The notes under the pieces: model-generated
Seen by the model: only the letters and a program-made list of their open reading frames with translations
The model's database searches: none
Told to the model about the DNA's origin: nothing
Part shown: positions 1-7,920 of the stretch, piece after piece
Layout: the number at the start of each line of letters is the position of its first letter
Position numbering within the stretch: position 1 is the stretch's first letter
Made by a program: the position numbers and the translations under genes
NCBI RefSeq assembly: GCF_045348435.1
Contig: NZ_CP157484.1
Span: 620,001-684,000, forward strand
Reading direction: 5' to 3'
Length of the DNA stretch: 64,000 bases
Source: Alsobacter sp045348435
Lineage (GTDB): Bacteria > Pseudomonadota > Alphaproteobacteria > Rhizobiales > Beijerinckiaceae

Positions 1-1
1 C

Positions 2-385
2 GAGATGCTGCGGGCGCTGCAGCAGGGCGACAACGTCACCCTGACGGCCGACATTCCCAAGAAGGCCCGCATCGCGGGGCTCGGCATCGTCACCCTGGCG
101 CGCATGTCGGGCCGGCCGATCATCCCGGCCGCGGTGGTGACCAGCCGGCGCATCACGCTGGCCAATTGGGACCGAACCTCCATCGGGCTGCCCTTCGGGC
201 GAGGCGTGGTGGCCATCGGCGAACCCATCCACGTCGATCGCGACGCCGACGAGGCCGCCCTGGAAGAGGCGCGGGCCCGCCTGGAGCACGAGCTCGACGC
301 CGTGCACGAGCGCGCCTTCCGGCTCGTGGGAGGCCGGGATCCGGGCGCGGCGCTGCGGCGCCCCATGCGGGAGAGGGCCGCGTGA
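2..385 (+). CDS. DUF374-type lysophospholipid acyltransferase-like protein (5' truncated)
   Basis: This is the C-terminal part of a protein whose frame is already open at the window edge; the ATG at 5 is probably internal. About 127 residues remain. They include a stretch ending in IPAAVVTSRR and a later IGEPIHVD, which resemble the end of the DUF374 acyltransferase-like fold (related to lauroyl/lysophospholipid acyltransferases). The upstream catalytic HX4D block lies outside the window. The stop codon overlaps the GTG start of waaA by 4 nt (GTGA), so the two genes are translationally coupled. DUF374-waaA-lpxK is a common lipid A/LPS gene order in Hyphomicrobiales. The family call rests on context plus the partial sequence. 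Confidence 0.7.
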   Translation, partial: EMLRALQQGDNVTLTADIPKKARIAGLGIVTLARMSGRPIIPAAVVTSRRITLANWDRTSIGLPFGRGVVAIGEPIHVDRDADEAALEEARARLEHELDAVHERAFRLVGGRDPGAALRRPMRERAA

Positions 386-1671
386 GCGCGCTTCCGCTTT
401 CGCTCCGCGTCTACGCGGCAGGGACCAGCCTCTTCGGCCCCTTCGCGCGCTTGCTGCTGGAGCAGCGCGCCCGCCGCGGCAAGGAGGAGCGCACCCGCAT
501 CGGCGAGCGCCGGGGGGAGCCGAGCGCCGCCCGCCCGCCCGGACGCCTCGCCTGGCTGCACGGGGCCAGCGTCGGCGAGACGCTGTCGCTCGTGCCGCTC
601 GTCGAGCGGCTGACCCAGCGCGGCCTCAACGTGCTGGTCACGTCCGGCACCGTCACCTCGGCGCGGCTGCTGGAGCGCCGCCTGCCGCCGGGCGCCTGCT
701 ACCAGTTCGTGCCGCTGGACGTGCCGTCCTATGTGCGCCGCTTCCTGGACCACTGGCGGCCCGACCTCGTGCTGATCGCCGAGTCCGAGATCTGGCCCAA
801 TATGCTGATGGAGGCCGACAGGCGCGCCATCCCGCTCGTGCTGGTCAACGCCCGCATGTCGGAGCGCAGCTTCCGCCGCTGGCAGCGCATGCGCGGCATG
901 ATCGAGGCCGTGCTGTCGCGTTTCGACCTGTGCCTCGCCCAGACGACGGCGGACGCCGACAGGCTCGCTCGCCTCGGCGCCCCGCGGGTCGGGGTCGCCG
1001 GCAACCTCAAATTCGACGTGCCGCCTCCGCCGGCCGACCCGCTGCGGGTGTCGGCGCTGAACGGCGTCATCGCCGGCCGCCCGGTCTGGATCGCCGCCTC
1101 CACCCATCCGGGCGAGGAGGAGATCGTCGCCGCGGTCCACCGCGCCATCGCGCCGCACTTCCCGGGGCTGCTCACCATCATCGCCCCGCGCCATCCCCAG
1201 CGGGGTGCCGAGATCGTGGAGATCGCCGCCGATTTCGAGCTGCGCGCCGTCCAGCGGTCGCGCGGGCTGGAGCCGGAAAAGGGCGCGGACGTCTACGTGG
1301 CCGACACCATGGGCGAGCTTGGCCTCTTCTACCGCGTCGCGCCGGTGGTGTTCGTCGGCAAGTCGCTGGTGGGCGACGGCGGGCAGAACCCGATCGAGCC
1401 GGCCAAGCTGGGCGCGGCGATCCTGCATGGGCCCCATGTGCAGAACTTCGCCGACGTCTACGCCGCCCTCGACCGCGACGGCGGATCGCTCGCGATCCCG
1501 GACGCCCAGGAGCTGGCCAACACCCTGATGCGGCTCCTCAACGACGGCGCGAAGCTGCGCCGCATGGCGCGCGCGGCGGCCGCCACCGTGGAGGAACTCG
1601 GCGGCGCGATGGACCGCACCATGGCGGCGATCGAGCCCTATCTGATGCAGATGCGCCTGGAGGCGCGCTGA
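382..1671 (+). CDS. waaA: 3-deoxy-D-manno-octulosonic acid (Kdo) transferase
   Basis: It transfers Kdo from CMP-Kdo to the lipid A precursor at the inner face of the inner membrane. The product is 429 residues, normal for WaaA/KdtA. An N-terminal hydrophobic segment is followed by WLHGASVGE at about residues 58-66, which carries the conserved catalytic glutamate. ESEIWPN lies near residue 130 and a CMP-sugar binding half follows (VFVGKSLVGDGGQNPIEPA). The GTG start at 382 was chosen because it gives the 4-nt overlap with the preceding gene and begins exactly at the conserved N-terminus. The stop overlaps the lpxK start by 1 nt (TGATG). Family assignment is firm; whether it adds one or two Kdo residues cannot be read from sequence. 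Confidence 0.95.
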   Translation: MSALPLSLRVYAAGTSLFGPFARLLLEQRARRGKEERTRIGERRGEPSAARPPGRLAWLHGASVGETLSLVPLVERLTQRGLNVLVTSGTVTSARLLERRLPPGACYQFVPLDVPSYVRRFLDHWRPDLVLIAESEIWPNMLMEADRRAIPLVLVNARMSERSFRRWQRMRGMIEAVLSRFDLCLAQTTADADRLARLGAPRVGVAGNLKFDVPPPPADPLRVSALNGVIAGRPVWIAASTHPGEEEIVAAVHRAIAPHFPGLLTIIAPRHPQRGAEIVEIAADFELRAVQRSRGLEPEKGADVYVADTMGELGLFYRVAPVVFVGKSLVGDGGQNPIEPAKLGAAILHGPHVQNFADVYAALDRDGGSLAIPDAQELANTLMRLLNDGAKLRRMARAAAATVEELGGAMDRTMAAIEPYLMQMRLEAR

Positions 1672-2672
1672 TGCGCGCTCCCGCCTTCTGGCGGGAGACG
1701 GGGGGCGCGGCGCTGCTCCTGGCCCCGCTGGGGCAGGTCTACGGCGCCTTGGCGGCGCGCAGGATGGCCCGGGCGGGAGAACGGGCCGACGTCCCCGTCC
1801 TATGCGTGGGCAACTTCACGGCCGGCGGAGCCGGCAAGACCCCAACCGCGATCGCCCTCGCCGACGCGCTGCGGGCGCTCGGGTGGCGGCCGGCCTTCCT
1901 GTCGCGCGGCTATGGCGGGGCGGTGCGCGAGCCCATCCGGGTGGACCTGTCGCGGCACACCCACCAGCTCACCGGCGACGAGCCGCTGCTGCTGGCCCGC
2001 CACGCCCCGACCGTGGTGTCGCCCGACCGGGTGGCCGGCGCGAAGCTCGCGGCGGCGCTGGGCGACGTCATCGTGATGGATGACGGCCTGCAGAACCCGG
2101 CTCTCGCCAAGGACCTGCGCATCGCGGTGGTGGACGGCCAGTATGGGGTCGGAAACGGGCGCTGCATCCCGGCCGGACCGCTGCGCGCCCCTCTGGCGGC
2201 GCAGCTTGGCCATGTCGAGGCCGTGCTGGTGATCGGCGAGGGCGCCCCCGGCGCGGAAGTCGCCCGGCAGGCGCAAGCGGCCGGCGCGACCGTGCTGCAC
2301 GCGGACCTGACGCCGGACCCGAAGGCCATCGCGGCGCTTCGCCGCGACCGGGTCTTCGCCTTTGCGGGGATCGGCAGGCCGGACAAGATGTTCGACACGC
2401 TGCGTGACGCCGGCGTGACAGTTGCGGAGCAGCGCGCCTTCCCGGACCACCACCGCTTCACCCGCGCCGACGCCGCGGCGCTGCTCGGCCAGGCCAGGAC
2501 GCGCAAGCTGACGCCGGTCACCACCGAGAAGGACCTGGTGCGCCTGCGCGACGTGCTGGCGCCCGGCGAAGAGAGGATGCTGCGGGTGCTGCCCGTGCGG
2601 CTCGCCTTCAGGGACCCGGCCGCCCTCACGGCGCTCCTGGCCCGGCTGCCGCCGGTCCCCGCCAGGCGTTGA
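1671..2672 (+). CDS. lpxK: Tetraacyldisaccharide 4'-kinase
   Basis: It phosphorylates the 4' position of the tetraacyldisaccharide 1-phosphate lipid A precursor at the cytoplasmic membrane. The protein has 333 residues, a typical length. A hydrophobic N-terminal segment is followed by the P-loop AGGAGKTPTA at about residues 51-60, and the conserved DDGLQNP block follows. The ATG overlaps the waaA stop by one base, so it sits in the same operon as waaA and the DUF374 gene. It ends 7 nt from the convergent DUF2093 gene. Nothing unusual is seen. Confidence 0.96.
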   Translation: MRAPAFWRETGGAALLLAPLGQVYGALAARRMARAGERADVPVLCVGNFTAGGAGKTPTAIALADALRALGWRPAFLSRGYGGAVREPIRVDLSRHTHQLTGDEPLLLARHAPTVVSPDRVAGAKLAAALGDVIVMDDGLQNPALAKDLRIAVVDGQYGVGNGRCIPAGPLRAPLAAQLGHVEAVLVIGEGAPGAEVARQAQAAGATVLHADLTPDPKAIAALRRDRVFAFAGIGRPDKMFDTLRDAGVTVAEQRAFPDHHRFTRADAAALLGQARTRKLTPVTTEKDLVRLRDVLAPGEERMLRVLPVRLAFRDPAALTALLARLPPVPARR

Positions 2673-2679
2673 GCCGGCG

Positions 2680-2910
2680 CTAGGGGGCCTTCTGGCCGCC
2701 GAGCCGCTCGAGGACCGCCTCGCGCGACGCGTAGGCTTCCTGCCGGTCGACGTTCCAGTAGCGCAGCTCCTCGATCGGGATCGGCTGCCGCGTGACGGCG
2801 CACCGCACATAGGCGCCGGGCTTCACGATGCGGAAGTCGCCGTCGAGATATTCGACGACCGCTTCCCCCTGCACCGGCCCACGGCGGTCGAAACGGTTCA
2901 GCACGGGCAT
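2680..2910 (-). CDS. DUF2093 domain-containing small protein
   Basis: This 76-residue protein matches the short DUF2093 family found almost only in alphaproteobacteria. The core reads YLDGDFRIV, then PGAYVRCAVT, PIPIEELRYWNV and QEAYAS. The function is unknown. I placed the start at ATG 2910 because AGGAG lies about 8 nt upstream and this gives the family's normal N-terminus (MPVLNRFDR); the frame stays open further upstream without a good ribosome site. It converges on lpxK, an association known in Rhizobiales, so a role near the envelope is possible but unproven. Confidence 0.85.
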   Translation of the reverse strand: MPVLNRFDRRGPVQGEAVVEYLDGDFRIVKPGAYVRCAVTRQPIPIEELRYWNVDRQEAYASREAVLERLGGQKAP

Positions 2911-3026
2911 CACTCCTACTCGATCTTGCGGATGGTCGCCGGACAGGGGACACTCTGGGCGCTCACGCCCTGCGCCGCGATGGTGTATCGCAGGGCGCAG
3001 CATCCTCCAAGCCGCAGGCGTTCGTC

Positions 3027-3884
3027 ATGCGTGTCACGTCCGTGCTGTCCGCCATCCTGGGAGCGGCCTGCGCCGGCGCGCTGGCCCTGTCCACGCCGGC
3101 CCGCGCGGAGCCGGAACGCATCCGGCTGCCGGGGTCGGATGTGGTGCTGGCGGCCGTGCTCTACAAGCCCGAGGGTCCGGGCCCGTTTCCGGCCGTGGTC
3201 GCCCTGCATGGCTGCGGCGGCCTGTTCCTGCGCAACGGCAAGGTGAGCCCGCGCGACGAGGACTGGGGCGAGCGCCTCGCCGCCCAGGGCTTCGCCGTGC
3301 TGATGCCCGACAGCTACGGCCCGCGCGCCGTCGGGCCGCAATGCCGCAACCGCGACAGGACCGTGCGGCCGAGCGCGCAACGGCAGGCCGACGCCCACGC
3401 GGCGCGCCGCTGGCTGCAAAGCCAACCCTTCGTGAAGCCCGAGGCGGTGTCGCTGATGGGCTGGTCGAACGGGGCGGCCACGACGCTCTACGCCATCAAG
3501 GACAGCAAGACGAGCCGCGCCGCGATGGGCGACGGCCCCGATTTCGCCCGTGCGGTGGCGTTCTACCCGGGATGCCGCGCCCTGGCCGCGCGCGGCGGCT
3601 ACAAGCCCCGCGTGCCGCTGCTGATCCTGATGGGCGAGAACGACGACTGGACGCCGGTGGAGAGTTGCCGCCGGCTCGTCGAACAGGCGAAGGCCGCCGG
3701 CCGCACGGCGACCCTGGTCGCCTATCAGGGGGCCGTGCATGATTTCGACAGTCCCGGCGCGCCGGTCGTGACCCGCCGGGGGCTGGCCTTCACGGCCAGC
3801 GACACCGGCGAGGCCCAGGCCGGAACGGACCCGGCCGGCCGCGAGGACGCCATCGCGCGGGTGCCCGCCTTCCTGGCCCGCTGA
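3027..3884 (+). CDS. Secreted dienelactone hydrolase family alpha/beta hydrolase
   Basis: This is a 285-residue alpha/beta hydrolase with a Sec signal peptide ending at about residue 27 (ALSTPARA), so it probably acts in the periplasm. The nucleophile elbow is GWSNG with Ser147; D206/D207 in GENDDW and H238 in AVHDF complete a plausible Ser-Asp-His triad. Classical dienelactone hydrolases use cysteine, so this is a serine-type relative and its substrate is unknown. It is divergent from the DUF2093 gene and converges on gshA with a 19-nt gap. Confidence 0.85.
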   Translation: MRVTSVLSAILGAACAGALALSTPARAEPERIRLPGSDVVLAAVLYKPEGPGPFPAVVALHGCGGLFLRNGKVSPRDEDWGERLAAQGFAVLMPDSYGPRAVGPQCRNRDRTVRPSAQRQADAHAARRWLQSQPFVKPEAVSLMGWSNGAATTLYAIKDSKTSRAAMGDGPDFARAVAFYPGCRALAARGGYKPRVPLLILMGENDDWTPVESCRRLVEQAKAAGRTATLVAYQGAVHDFDSPGAPVVTRRGLAFTASDTGEAQAGTDPAGREDAIARVPAFLAR

Positions 3885-3903
3885 CCTGGCGCGCTGACCC
3901 GCC

Positions 3904-5274
3904 TCAGAGCAGGTTGGCGGCGAAGACCGGGTCCACCGAGCGGTCCCACGCAGTCTCGTAGAGCGCCAGCAGGTCGTCGGCGCGGGTGCGCCCCGTCGCG
4001 ACGATCTCCTCCAGGGCGGCGACGTGGATGGTCTCGTCCTGGCCGGCCGCGTCGAGCCGCGCCCGCCGGGCGAGCCCCTTGCGCGACAGCGCCACCGCCT
4101 CGCGGGCGATGTCGTGGACGGATCCGCCCCGGAACGGCGCGGCCAGAGCGAGCCGGGGCGCGGCGTCGCGCAGCTGCTGCCGCTCCGCGTCGGTCCAGTC
4201 CTTCACCAGCTCCCAGGCTTCGTCCAGAACGCCCTGGTCGTAGAGCAGCCCGGTCCAGAAGGCCGGCAGCCCGACCACCATGTCGGAGAGGCCCATGTCG
4301 GCGCCGCGCATCTCCAGGTAGCGCTTCAGCCGGACCTCCGGGAACAAAGTGGACAGGTGGTTCGCCCAGTCGGAGATGGTGGCGCGCTCGCCCGGGAGCT
4401 GCGGCAGTTTCCCGCGCAGGAGGTCGCGGAACGAGGCGCCCGCCACGTCGTGATACGTGTCCCCGCGCTTGACGAAATACATCGGCACGTCGAGCGCGTA
4501 GTCGACATAGCGCTCGAAGCCCATGCCGCTCTCGAAGGCGAACGGGATCATGCCCGAGCGATTGTTGTCCGTGTCGCGCCAGATCTCGGAGCGGATGGAC
4601 TTGAAGCCGTTCGGCTTGCCCTCCGTGAAGGGCGAATTGGCGAACAGCGCCGTCGCGACGGGCTGCAGCGCCAGCGAGACGCGCAGCTTCTTGACCATGT
4701 CGGCTTCGGTGGCGAAATCGAGGTTCACCTGCACGGTGCAGGTGCGGAACATCATGTCCAGCCCGCGCGAGCCGACCTTGGGCATGTAGTTCGCCATGAT
4801 GGCGTAGCGCTGCTTCGGCATCACGGGCGTCTCGGCCCTGGTCCAGGTCGGGCTGTGGCCGAGGCCCAGGAAGCCGATGCCGAGGGGCGCGGCGACGGAG
4901 TTCACGGCGTCCATGTGCTGGGCCAGCTCGGAACGCGTCTCGTGCAGCGTCTCCACGGGCGCGCCGGACAGCTCGAACTGGCCGCCGGGCTCGAGCGAGA
5001 TCGCGCCGCCGCCCATCGGATCGGAGAGGCCGATGATCGCCTCGCCATCCATGATGGCTTCCCAGCCGATGCGCGTCTGGAGACCCTCCAGGATGGCCCT
5101 GATCCCGCGCGGACCCGCAAAGGGGACCGGCGCATGGTCATGCGTGTAGAAGCCGAATTTCTCGTGCTCCGTGCCCAGCCTGAATTCCGACGCCGGCTTC
5201 AGGCCCTTCTCGAACCAGGCCACCAGTTCGGCGCGGTCTTCGATCGGCGTCGGGTCGGACTGGTCACGGGCCAT
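3904..5274 (-). CDS. gshA: Glutamate-cysteine ligase
   Basis: It catalyses the first step of glutathione synthesis, ATP-dependent ligation of glutamate and cysteine in the cytoplasm. The 456-residue protein belongs to the GCS2-like type shared by alphaproteobacteria and plants rather than the enterobacterial type. FRLGTEHEKFGF near the N-terminus and the block around YAIMANYMPKVG are characteristic. The start at 5274 was chosen because AGGAAA lies just upstream (minus strand) and MARDQSDPTPIEDR fits the family N-terminus; the open frame extends to 5382 without support. The 168-nt upstream gap contains two palindromes (see findings). Confidence 0.92.
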   Translation of the reverse strand: MARDQSDPTPIEDRAELVAWFEKGLKPASEFRLGTEHEKFGFYTHDHAPVPFAGPRGIRAILEGLQTRIGWEAIMDGEAIIGLSDPMGGGAISLEPGGQFELSGAPVETLHETRSELAQHMDAVNSVAAPLGIGFLGLGHSPTWTRAETPVMPKQRYAIMANYMPKVGSRGLDMMFRTCTVQVNLDFATEADMVKKLRVSLALQPVATALFANSPFTEGKPNGFKSIRSEIWRDTDNNRSGMIPFAFESGMGFERYVDYALDVPMYFVKRGDTYHDVAGASFRDLLRGKLPQLPGERATISDWANHLSTLFPEVRLKRYLEMRGADMGLSDMVVGLPAFWTGLLYDQGVLDEAWELVKDWTDAERQQLRDAAPRLALAAPFRGGSVHDIAREAVALSRKGLARRARLDAAGQDETIHVAALEEIVATGRTRADDLLALYETAWDRSVDPVFAANLL

Positions 5275-5442
5275 GGGCGTTTCCTGGAACATCGGGCCTT
5301 GGGCAGGCCGGACTGCGTTCATTAATGCGCCCGCCGCAACGAAGCAATGACGGACGCCGCCATGTTGCTTGCGCGCGTGCAAGCTCGGGCAGAGCAGGCG
5401 GAAGGGTTTGCAAACGCCCGGCGGCCCCTGTGGGCAAGCCGC

Positions 5443-6411
5443 TCAGCTTTTGGGGTCGCCGCCCCAGACCTGCGACATCACGGACTGCAGGTTGCGCATA
5501 TGCTGCTGCTGCACCTCGCGGCCCGTCTCGATCAGGCGGGTCAGCGCGTCCAGTCCGGCGGCGGGCGCGGCCGCCTCCTCCTGCCCGGGCGGCGGCGCGG
5601 TGGCTTGGGGCTCCGGCGGCGTCGCCTTGGCCTTCGCCTTCGCAGATGGCCTGGGCGGAGTGGGGGCGGGAGCCGGCTCCGGCTCCGGCGCGGCCGGAGG
5701 CGGCGCGGGCTCGGGCGTGGCGGAGCCAGCCGCCGAGAGCCCGGCCGCGCCGGCGGCCATCATCCGGCTGATCAACTCGCCCATGCCGGCGGGATCGAAC
5801 GGGTTGGCGGGCGCCGGCGGCTCGGGCCTGGGCGGCGGCGGGCCGGCCATCAACTCGCCCAGGATCTCGCCCCAGTTCTCCGGAACTCCCATCGGCATGT
5901 CGGGCCCGTGGCCTGCGCCGCCGGACGGCGATCCGGTCCCGGGCGCAAGGCCCATCTGCTTCGCATAAGCGCCCGTCATGGCTGCGAGGCTATCGCCGAA
6001 GGTCTTCCACGCCCCGCCCTGCAGCATGGCGGCCATGGTCGGCAGCATCTGCTGCATCACGCTGGCGCTCATGCCGGTCGCGGCGGCCGCCTGGGCGGCG
6101 ACCTGCCGGCCGAGGTCGCTGGAGCCGAACAGGGCGCCCAGCACCGCTTCGCCCTGCTGAGCGCCCTGCGGAGTGAAGGGATTGAAGGGCGTCGCGGCGG
6201 ATGTCGGCGCGGGGGGCACCGAGAGCGCCGCCATCAGCAACGGCCAGGCCTGGGGGTTCTTCAGCTGGCGGCGCAGCGCGATCGTGAAGGCGGGCAGCAA
6301 CGCGTCGACGGCGGCCTCGCTCTGGTTCGCCGTCAGGCCGAACTGGCGCGCCAGATTGTCGACCGCCTGGCCGCCTTGCGCGTTCTGCATCATCTCGAAC
6401 AGGTTGATCAT
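5443..6411 (-). CDS. DUF937 domain-containing protein
   Basis: The protein has 322 residues. The N-terminal ~150 residues match DUF937: MINLFEMMQNAQGG, LARQFGLTANQSEAAV and DALLPAFTIALRR followed by helical Gln/Ala/Met-rich segments. The remainder is a Pro/Ala/Gly-rich, low-complexity tail (runs such as PEPAPPPAAPEPEPAP) ending in a short helical segment. No signal peptide or membrane span is evident, so it is probably cytosolic. Family function is unknown. It lies upstream of gshA on the same strand but separated by 168 nt, so cotranscription is uncertain. Confidence 0.75.
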   Translation of the reverse strand: MINLFEMMQNAQGGQAVDNLARQFGLTANQSEAAVDALLPAFTIALRRQLKNPQAWPLLMAALSVPPAPTSAATPFNPFTPQGAQQGEAVLGALFGSSDLGRQVAAQAAAATGMSASVMQQMLPTMAAMLQGGAWKTFGDSLAAMTGAYAKQMGLAPGTGSPSGGAGHGPDMPMGVPENWGEILGELMAGPPPPRPEPPAPANPFDPAGMGELISRMMAAGAAGLSAAGSATPEPAPPPAAPEPEPAPAPTPPRPSAKAKAKATPPEPQATAPPPGQEEAAAPAAGLDALTRLIETGREVQQQHMRNLQSVMSQVWGGDPKS

Positions 6412-6531
6412 GGTGGCGGCCCTTCATGGGCTTCGTGGTTCACCGCCGGCCCGCTCGCTGGACCAACGTGCATTGCTCGCTTTCAACGTCTCATGGGTTG
6501 CGCCGATTGCCAAATCGACATCGGCGCGCGC

Positions 6532-7920
6532 TCAGGCGGTCGCAACGGCGTCCGCCGGCGCGCGCTCCGCCTTGCGGGCCAGCCGGCCGACCTGCGCATA
6601 GGCGGCCCACACCCCGCCGAGGCCGAACAGCACGGCGCCGGCGGCCTGCCCCAGCAACGCGCCTTCCGGGCCGCCGAGGCGCGCGCCCGCCATGGCGAAC
6701 GGAATCGTCCCCAGCGTGGCCTTGCCCCAGTTGAACGCGGTGGCGAGCAGCGGAAAACCGAGATTGTTGAAGGCGGAATTCGCCACATAGAGCGCGCCGT
6801 GGAACATCCAGCTGCCCGCCAGGACGGTGCAGAAGAAGCGCACCAGCTCGGCCGTCTCCCCCTTGGCGGCGAAGACGAAGATGATTCCGTCGCGCGCCCA
6901 GAACAGCGCCGCCCATGCGACCAGCACGCTGGTCAGCGTGAAGACGAGGCCGTCGGTGAGCGTCCGGCGGACCCGGTCATAGAGGCGGGCGCCGAGATTC
7001 TGCCCGAAGATCGGGCCGACCGCGCCCGTCAGGGCGAACACGGCCGCGAAGGCGACGGGCGCCAGGCGCATCATGATCGCGTTGGCCGCCACGGCGCTCT
7101 CGCCGAAGGGCGCGATGACCGAGGTCATGAACCCGTTCGCCACCGGGGTGGCCAGGTTGGTGGCGATGGCCGGCGCGGCGATCCGGGCCACGGGCCAGAC
7201 GTCCTCCAGGACCGCGCGCAGGTCGAAGGGGGCGACGAGATCGTGCACGCGCACCGCCGCCCGGTACCCGACGATGCAGAAGGTGACGCGCGACAGGACG
7301 ACCGCCCAGGCCGCGCCGTCCGCCCCGAGCCCCGCGCCGAAGATCAGCAGCGGGTCGACGATGGCGGTCACGAGCCCGCCCGACAGCGTCACGAACATGC
7401 CCCGGCGCGCGTCGCCCGCGGCGCGCAGCACGCCGGAAAACGCCATCCCGAGCCCCATCAGGACGTTGGACGGCATGCTGATGGTGAGGAAGCGCACGGC
7501 CACGTCGCGGGCCTGGCCGGCGGCTCCCAGCTCCTGCAGGAGCAGATGCATGCTGGCCATCATCAACACGGCGACCAGCGCGCTGACGACCGCCGAATGC
7601 GCCAGCGCCGAGGCGGCGAGCCGCCGCGCATGCGCCCTGTCCCGGGCCCCCAGGGCGCGCGACACGACCGCCGAGACGGCGATGACGAGGCCGATATTCA
7701 CCGACATGGCGAAGAACCCGACCGTGGTGGCGAAGCCCACGCCGGCCGTGATGTTCACGTCCTTGAGCCAGGAGATGTAGAGCAGCGACAACAGGTCCAC
7801 GGCGAAGATCGCCAGCAGGCCGACCGCCCCCGTGGACGACATCACCACCACGTGCCGCAGGGTGGAGCCGCGCGTGAAGACCGCGTCGTCCCGTCCGGCG
7901 GCGGCGGCCGCGGCGCTCAT
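6532..7920 (-). CDS. MATE family efflux transporter
   Basis: This 462-residue membrane protein is built from two similar halves of about six helices each, the multidrug and toxin extrusion (MATE/NorM) layout, exporting organic compounds by cation antiport. Family marks include the GLGMAFSGVLRAAGD region and INIGLVIAVSAVVSRALGA-like segments in the first half. The ATG at 7920 overlaps the stop of the upstream antiporter gene by 4 nt (ATGA), so the two should be translationally coupled. The substrate cannot be inferred. Confidence 0.9.
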   Translation of the reverse strand: MSAAAAAAGRDDAVFTRGSTLRHVVVMSSTGAVGLLAIFAVDLLSLLYISWLKDVNITAGVGFATTVGFFAMSVNIGLVIAVSAVVSRALGARDRAHARRLAASALAHSAVVSALVAVLMMASMHLLLQELGAAGQARDVAVRFLTISMPSNVLMGLGMAFSGVLRAAGDARRGMFVTLSGGLVTAIVDPLLIFGAGLGADGAAWAVVLSRVTFCIVGYRAAVRVHDLVAPFDLRAVLEDVWPVARIAAPAIATNLATPVANGFMTSVIAPFGESAVAANAIMMRLAPVAFAAVFALTGAVGPIFGQNLGARLYDRVRRTLTDGLVFTLTSVLVAWAALFWARDGIIFVFAAKGETAELVRFFCTVLAGSWMFHGALYVANSAFNNLGFPLLATAFNWGKATLGTIPFAMAGARLGGPEGALLGQAAGAVLFGLGGVWAAYAQVGRLARKAERAPADAVATA

